From NCBI GenBank assembly GCA_025201765.1, contig MU623365.1:245240-309239 (forward strand): a stretch of 64,000 nt of DNA. The letters are read 5' to 3'. Every line of letters begins with the position of its first letter. Position 1 is the first letter of the stretch. The notes under the pieces were generated by a model that did no database searches, was not told where the DNA came from, and saw only the letters and a program-made list of their open reading frames with translations. The translations under genes and the position numbers were made by a program. Below, in pieces: positions 58,621-64,000 of the stretch. The stretch is from Daldinia sp. FL1419 (taxonomy: Eukaryota > Ascomycota > Sordariomycetes > Xylariales > Hypoxylaceae).

Positions 58621-59511
58621 TTAAAGCACCGGTATAGGTTTTAGTCCTGCAGGCCTCTGTTGCTCTCTTGCCTCATCCCAGTCCATAAACCCCCATATCC
58701 GCTGGATTTTGCCATCCACAAATTGATAGGTCGCATGTTCGGTGAATTGGATTGCATGACCGTCAACCACCAATCCAGCATACTCCTTTACTGGTGTTCC
58801 AGTAAATTTCAGCCATACTGCTACGCGCTGCGATTCCTCGTCCGCAATCAGGGTGTGAATTCGTACTTGAAGGTCCGGAATCGCCGTCACCGTATCGTCC
58901 ATGATGCGACGAGCCAAGGTCTTGTTGTTAAGCGCCGCCTCTGGCCGATGGACATACTTGGCATACTCCGACTGGGTTCGGCGAGCGTTAAAACTGTCGA
59001 CATAGGCCCTGAGAATTTCCTCGAGCTTCTTGCGGGGCAACGGCGTTTCTATCTTAGGGACAGGATCTTCGCTGATGAGATTCGGTACGAAATCGGTGTC
59101 GGGATCTGCCAATTGCTTGCGTATGTCGTCGCTGTTCACTGCGAGCAAAGCTTTCGACAGCTTGCCATCGGTAAACCAGACAAAACCTCGCTCTACCAGT
59201 AAGACATCGCGGCCTTTAGGTTGGTAACCTAAGAGCGGCACTTCTGGTTTAAATTTGACCCATATGGAGAATGAAGCGCATTGGGCATCCTCGTCCACAA
59301 TGATGCTGTCTTCATTAATGAGGACATCTCCTCCTAGCTGAGGGGCTACGTGCTCCCTAATATGCGTCGCCCATGATTCAGGTGTGTATTCTACGCCATT
59401 TTGATTATATGTCGAATGCACGTACTTAGGCAGGTCATCCCACCTCTTCTCGTTAACGCACTGAGCCCAACCCCTGATGGTCGCAACTAACTCCGAAGCA
59501 GAGGCAGACAT
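58621..59511 (-). CDS. Protein with two SnoaL-like (NTF2-fold) domains
   Basis: An intronless gene of 296 residues from the ATG at 59511. Two cone-shaped NTF2/SnoaL-like repeats are visible: residues about 5-125 (LVATIRGWAQCVNEKRWDDLPKYVHSTYNQNGVEYTPESW...GFVWFTDGKLSKA) and about 160-285 (LEEILRAYVDSFNARRTQSEYAKYVHRPEAALNNKTLARRIMD...ATYQFVDGKIQRIWGFMDWDEA). Each has the opening helix, a variable pocket, and a closing strand with FVDGKI/FTDGKL. Members are polyketide cyclases, hydrolases or scavengers of small hydrophobic ligands, and no catalytic residue can be named here. The neighbours (HET-domain gene 484 bp upstream on the same strand) give no pathway context. No signal peptide or membrane span is present, so it is probably cytosolic. 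Confidence 0.78.
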   Translation of the reverse strand: MSASASELVATIRGWAQCVNEKRWDDLPKYVHSTYNQNGVEYTPESWATHIREHVAPQLGGDVLINEDSIIVDEDAQCASFSIWVKFKPEVPLLGYQPKGRDVLLVERGFVWFTDGKLSKALLAVNSDDIRKQLADPDTDFVPNLISEDPVPKIETPLPRKKLEEILRAYVDSFNARRTQSEYAKYVHRPEAALNNKTLARRIMDDTVTAIPDLQVRIHTLIADEESQRVAVWLKFTGTPVKEYAGLVVDGHAIQFTEHATYQFVDGKIQRIWGFMDWDEAREQQRPAGLKPIPVL

Positions 59512-59994
59512 GGTGGTATGTTTGCGGTTTGAATTTGAACGATACTGCTGATGCTGAGAGGATTTAAGTAGCTTTTATCTTGAGATATTTTTTTCTCATG
59601 GATTCGGCTGACCGGAAAACCCTGATAAAGATCTCCATCATCGGCGACCAGGTTGGGGGGTGACGAATAGCTGACCGCCACATACTCATCGGGCATGATC
59701 AAAGAAGTGAGGTAGGTACGCCATATTTCTACGCGTCTATGTGGTGCGGTAAACGGTAATAGTCCGACTTATCTAAAGCGCGTACCAAGATTTATCATTT
59801 GCGTAACCCCTAGTCAGACCCAGAATCTACATCCGGCGTCATCTTTATCCAAGGAACAAAAGCAAAAAAAGCGGTATTTGTCATCGTCTTAGCTGAAAAT
59901 ACGCCACGCTCATCCGATGATATTTCTCATGATGGAAACGTGGAATAGATAGGACGGAATATATATATAGGTATATATATATATAATATATAGA
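59512..59994. other. Short intergenic region
   Basis: Separates the HET gene from the SnoaL-like gene on the same strand. Contains an alternating TATATA tract at 59959-59992 directly at the end of the HET gene. Confidence 0.6.
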
Positions 59995-61683
59995 TCACCG
60001 AAATAGAAGACGCTTTTTCCTCTTTTGAAAAGTGACCACTAAATGGTTGTGTTGTCCAAGAACATAAGTATGCATGGCCATGTTGATATTCGAAGAACCG
60101 AGGGATGTGACCATACTAGCATCAGCGTGGCTTAATTTGGGGTTTGGTAAAAGTGATAGAGCGGTCCCGTCTTGGCCTGCGCGATTGGCTATCTCGGTCT
60201 CGAGTCGTATCGTCTTCAATCTGTCCCAGCCATCTTTACCTTCGATCGCAAAACCATACTTAACATCGGGCGACGTAGTAGCAGAGTACTTCGAGGAATA
60301 CATTCTTGACCAGCAAACGATTACAACCTCAACATCACCCACACTCAACCGTAGGTAACCGAAGAACTTTTTGCCCCCAGTTAAAAATGCGCTGAGGCTA
60401 TAGTCAAAAGACTCTTGTGGTATCACCTTGACGATTCTAGAAGCGAACTGCCCCTCGAATCGGAACAGTAGCACACCGATGTATTTGTCCTGTATTAATT
60501 CGCTACACCCCCATGGTGTGACTAATTGTTTCTTAATGTAGATACGGTGTGCTGGTATGTCAGATGTGCGGTCATCTGATAGGATGGCGAGGGTGCCCGG
60601 ATTTTTGCGGATATATCCATCGAGAGTTAGTCTGATAAATATGCCGTAAGACGTCTTTGTGGATTTATCTTCCGGATGTGGGCCGGTGTAGCCAAGTGGT
60701 AAGATCAGTGACTCATCAGGACCCCTATATAACTGAATGTTGTCGAGGCGGAGACCCTTGTTTGTGATAGCGACCTCGCCACGTAAGATATTACCAGCAC
60801 TCTCACGCTTTAGTTCCTGTAATCCTGAGAATTCACATGGGTGGACGGCGAAGATGCCACGATACCAATCGAACAAAGAAGAAGAAGCATAACCTGGTCG
60901 TGCTGTCCATGCGAATAGAGATAGGTCGTGGGTCTGTTTGCAGATCTCTTCTTGGAGCCGAAGGAATGCCTTATCCCCCTCGCCATATAGTAGGGGCATG
61001 TTGATTTCGAAAATACCTAAGAGGCAGTATGCTATATCCTCAGGCCTTGTAGTCGTTCGCTTGGCGGCCCATCTCATCCGAATGCCAACCGGGGCAGACC
61101 ATATTAAGTAGCTACGAGCCAAGAATTGAGGCTCGATTTCGGTGGCTTCTGATATGGGACCTAGTAGCCACGAGTCCTTGGTACCAACGAAATCCCAATT
61201 TTTATCGTAGAATTTGACGAAGCTCGGTGCAAGTAACTCTTGAAGTGTCCAGCCTCTTGTAGTCCACTTACATCTTCTCAGCACATCTGAAGTAATTTTC
61301 TTGAATGGCCCAGCCAAAGTACTCCTGTAAACAACTGGTTCGAGGGTCAAATCAGAAAGCCAGACAAAACACACGGTCGCCTCTTGATACCACCTAAACA
61401 TGCAGTTGATAGCCTCGGAAAGTTCAGCGCTGCTTCTCTTGTCAATGCAGCAGGTGTCTACCCAAGCATACTCTAGCATGTGCTCGTCTCTAGCCAATTG
61501 ACAGGTCTTCGCGATCTTGGCGTATCCTCGTAGCTGTTCGGCCAACGCGCGTTTTGTTGGGTCCGAGAATTGCTGGAAGGTCACCTCTTCCTCCTCCCAC
61601 GTATGTGATAAGACGGCGTATGGACGTTCCCTGGGGCTCGTAACAAATTCGAGCTCTAAGGTTAGGGTGTTGATTAGCCACAT
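59995..61683 (-). CDS. HET-domain protein (heterokaryon incompatibility, HET-E/HET-D N-terminal type)
   Basis: A protein of 562 residues in one exon, from the ATG at 61683. The HET domain spans about residues 22-160: YAVLSHTWEEEEVTF (22-36), YAWVDTCCIDKRSSAELSEAINCMFRWYQEATVCFVWLSD (72-111) and RGWTLQELLAP (143-153), the three canonical blocks. DIAYCLLGIFEINMPLLYGEGDKAFLRLQEEI follows, typical of the downstream DUF8212 region. The rest (residues about 270-562) is a beta-rich region with no WD40 or NACHT signature, so this is the stand-alone form. HET domains trigger programmed cell death in incompatible fusions. The partner or sensor gene cannot be named. The gene is intact, although it lies within about 1 kb of an AT-rich, RIP-like block. 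Confidence 0.92.
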   Translation of the reverse strand: MWLINTLTLELEFVTSPRERPYAVLSHTWEEEEVTFQQFSDPTKRALAEQLRGYAKIAKTCQLARDEHMLEYAWVDTCCIDKRSSAELSEAINCMFRWYQEATVCFVWLSDLTLEPVVYRSTLAGPFKKITSDVLRRCKWTTRGWTLQELLAPSFVKFYDKNWDFVGTKDSWLLGPISEATEIEPQFLARSYLIWSAPVGIRMRWAAKRTTTRPEDIAYCLLGIFEINMPLLYGEGDKAFLRLQEEICKQTHDLSLFAWTARPGYASSSLFDWYRGIFAVHPCEFSGLQELKRESAGNILRGEVAITNKGLRLDNIQLYRGPDESLILPLGYTGPHPEDKSTKTSYGIFIRLTLDGYIRKNPGTLAILSDDRTSDIPAHRIYIKKQLVTPWGCSELIQDKYIGVLLFRFEGQFASRIVKVIPQESFDYSLSAFLTGGKKFFGYLRLSVGDVEVVIVCWSRMYSSKYSATTSPDVKYGFAIEGKDGWDRLKTIRLETEIANRAGQDGTALSLLPNPKLSHADASMVTSLGSSNINMAMHTYVLGQHNHLVVTFQKRKKRLLFR

Positions 61684-62620
61684 CTTGCCTTATCTGCTAC
61701 TTCGCTTAGCCGATGGATAGGGTAAGCTTCTTAGGGTATGGTTTCAATTTTGAGTATATAATATATTCCCATAGCTGAGAATTACTGATGCCGTACGACT
61801 GTGTTACTAGATGTAGCACTATGCCGGGGTTGCTCGTCTTGGTTATTGAAACCATTAGTACGCGATGGGGTCCGAATATCCTAGCTTTATGTTCGTCGCT
61901 CTTGGAATTAGTGTTTACTGAATGGCATTAGTTTAAGACATTTTTATGAATTGCCATTCCGTTTCTTGTTGGCATCCTCGCTCTTGTTATTTTATGCTTT
62001 TGATAACCATCTCTATGAAATACGAGAATCGAGATGGTGGTGATAATACCTAAATACCCAGGTATTATTGAGGTGAAGATGTTTAGGTTAGTCTTCGACC
62101 TAGTGTAGTTAAGTAAACAATGCTATATTTAGCCCAGTGCAGGTGGTGCTGCAACGCAGATGCGAATACAATTGACATTTACTAAGCAATAGTGATTGTA
62201 TTATATTAGGTACTACCTCTTATTCGCTAAAGTTGCACAAAGCTATTCTACGTTGAGATGGTCTAGGTAAGGGAAGCTGCACAATTGTTCCACTATCGCA
62301 TCGTACTATAAAAGCGTGCATGGACATATTAAATATTGACTTAGAAGGTACATAAACAACAATATGCCGTGATGGCTTCATGCACACTAGATTCGACATG
62401 GACTGAAGAAAATGCCATTGTACCTGGTAAGGAATGTATTGTACCTATTATACGGATCGGTATTGGCTGGGAATTAGGTGCTTGTCTTAGAGGTGATGTC
62501 ATGCCGGGGGTCCACTAAGTCTGCAAGTAGTGTGCCTAAAGCTAGTGGAACCTTAGGGGATGTTATGTTACATAAGCAGTGCTTTGCTTATAGCTCATGC
62601 CAACCTTGATACATAAGCTG
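61684..62620. other. Transition zone before the AT-rich block
   Basis: No gene. Base composition is ordinary near 61.7 kb and drifts toward A+T. Contains AATACCTAAATACCCAGGTATT near 62046. Confidence 0.5.
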
Positions 62621-64000
62621 TTAAAATATGGTTTAATTGTGGGGCAATATTTATTATATTTTTGACCAATTAATACTAGCCTTAATTTTAATAAGTCTTT
62701 AAATATTTATAATCTTATATTTATGAATTTAATTTATATATATAATTTAAAAAACCTATATATCACAAGGTATTATAAGATTTTTTAATATTAAATATTC
62801 CCTTAAATAAAGCCTTAATTTCAATTTTAATTTCAACTTTAATATTAAGAATTTATAAATTTTAAGAATGGATTTTAAATATAAAATAACTTGGATTTTT
62901 TTTATTAATTCTATTAAATTTATTAATTAAAAAATCTTAAATTTATATATAAAAAAAGTAAATTAATAAAATAATTTGTTTAAATTTTTAATTTAAATAA
63001 TAATATTTTAAATTCAATAAATTTATATTATTATAGCAATTTCAATAAATTTTCATTTATTTTTTAATTTTCAATTAATCCTTCCTTCTAATTAAATTTT
63101 ATCTAATTAATAAATGTTTATTTAAATTAAATTTTTTAATTAGAATCCCAATTTTACCCTAATTGTACTTAAAATTTTTTATAAATAAATAAGTAATGGT
63201 ATAAAAATTGTTTTTAATGGTTTAAAAAAGAAGTTTTTTATCCAAATAATTACCATATTAAATAATTATTTTAATATGGAAGTTATATCCAAATAAATTA
63301 AAAATAAATATAAATATTTATAAGATAAGGCTGTTGTTTAATTTTAATTATTAGATTAAAGTGGATTTGGTTGGGATGAAAAAATTTAAATAGTGGTAGC
63401 TGAGGTATACCAGTAGAATTCATATCTTACCATACATTTTTTTCTTTTTCTATTTTATTTTATTTTATTATTCAAATAATTTATTAATCTATACAAATAC
63501 ATCCTAAAACCAAACCATTTTGTTTAAAGTTTTTAAAATATTAAAAATTAATAGAAAAAATATTCAATAATAAATTTAAAACTAAAAACAATTTAATTAT
63601 TAAATTTAAAATTACTTTTATCATCTTATATAACAATATAATTACTAATATAATTACCATTATTTCAAATAATTTCAATAATCCTTTTAATAGTTCCAAT
63701 AATAAATTACCCATAATTAAATAAATTTTTAAAATTTTTTAATAATGTAAAAAATGTAAGAATATTATAAAAAATAATAATATCCCTTATCCACCTCGTA
63801 CCATATATAGAAAAAACTAAGAAATAAACAATATATTAATTAAAAAAGATTTAGAAAGCATAATATTTTTTCTATTAAAAACAAAGAAAATTTCAATTAA
63901 AAAAAAGTAAAATTTTTATAAAATATTAAAAATATTAAATTAAACATATTTAAATAAAATTAATAATAATATTATATTATATATACTATCCACTTAAACA
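62621..64000. mobile_element. Very AT-rich block, probable RIP-degraded repeat
   Basis: From about 62.64 kb to the end, almost all bases are A or T, CpG is nearly absent, and no frame of useful length remains. A slightly less AT-rich island lies at 63330-63440. This is the pattern that repeat-induced point mutation leaves on transposon copies in Sordariomycetes. No element family can be named because no coding or terminal repeat is visible, and the block continues past the window. A mitochondrial-DNA insertion is a less likely alternative. Confidence 0.6.

Overview
The window is nuclear DNA from a filamentous ascomycete (Pezizomycotina). The evidence is short introns (about 45-120 nt) with GTRNGT-like donors and, in at least one case, a CTAAC branch site; genes widely spaced on both strands; and typical mould families (HET-domain protein, GPI-type lysophospholipase, A1 aspartic protease, RCO3-like sugar transporter, GH3 enzyme with an inserted PA14 domain). 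A Sordariomycete is most likely and a Xylariales-like genome is my guess, but the order cannot be fixed from this stretch.

Layout. 0.7-3.0 kb (+): CAF-1 subunit Cac2. 4.7-6.0 kb (+): a GIY-YIG-domain gene with broken frames. 6.7-8.1 kb (-): FAD monooxygenase. 10.4-12.4 kb (+): secreted lysophospholipase. 18.0-19.9 kb (+): a poly-Q protein with a half zinc cluster and a caspase-like fold lacking its catalytic residues. 21.1-22.0 kb (-): luciferase-fold membrane protein. 22.9-24.4 kb (-): secreted aspartic protease. 25.8-27.6 kb (-): CDF zinc transporter. 27.6-37.3 kb: a gene desert. 37.3-40.3 kb (+): GH3 beta-glucosidase with PA14. 41.7-44.0 kb (+): Ted1/Cdc1-like metallophosphoesterase. 45.6-47.5 kb (-): MFS sugar transporter, with a damaged assembly patch and an N gap just upstream. 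48.2-54.9 kb: second gene desert. 54.9-57.0 kb (-): soluble fumarate reductase fused to cytochrome b5. 58.6-59.5 kb (-): double SnoaL-like protein. 60.0-61.7 kb (-): HET-domain protein. From about 62.6 kb to the end the DNA is almost pure A+T, like a RIP-mutated repeat block.

The genes do not form one pathway or biosynthetic cluster. They are a mix of housekeeping genes (Cac2, Ted1-like, zinc transporter, fumarate reductase), nutrient-acquisition genes (lysophospholipase, protease, GH3, sugar transporter) and accessory genes (FAD monooxygenase, GIY-YIG, SnoaL-like, HET). The last two accessory genes lie next to the AT-rich block. The most unusual gene is the pseudo-caspase/zinc-cluster protein at 18-20 kb.

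Exon borders were deduced by eye from splice motifs and reading-frame continuity. Every multi-exon gene I give as intact sums to a whole number of codons.
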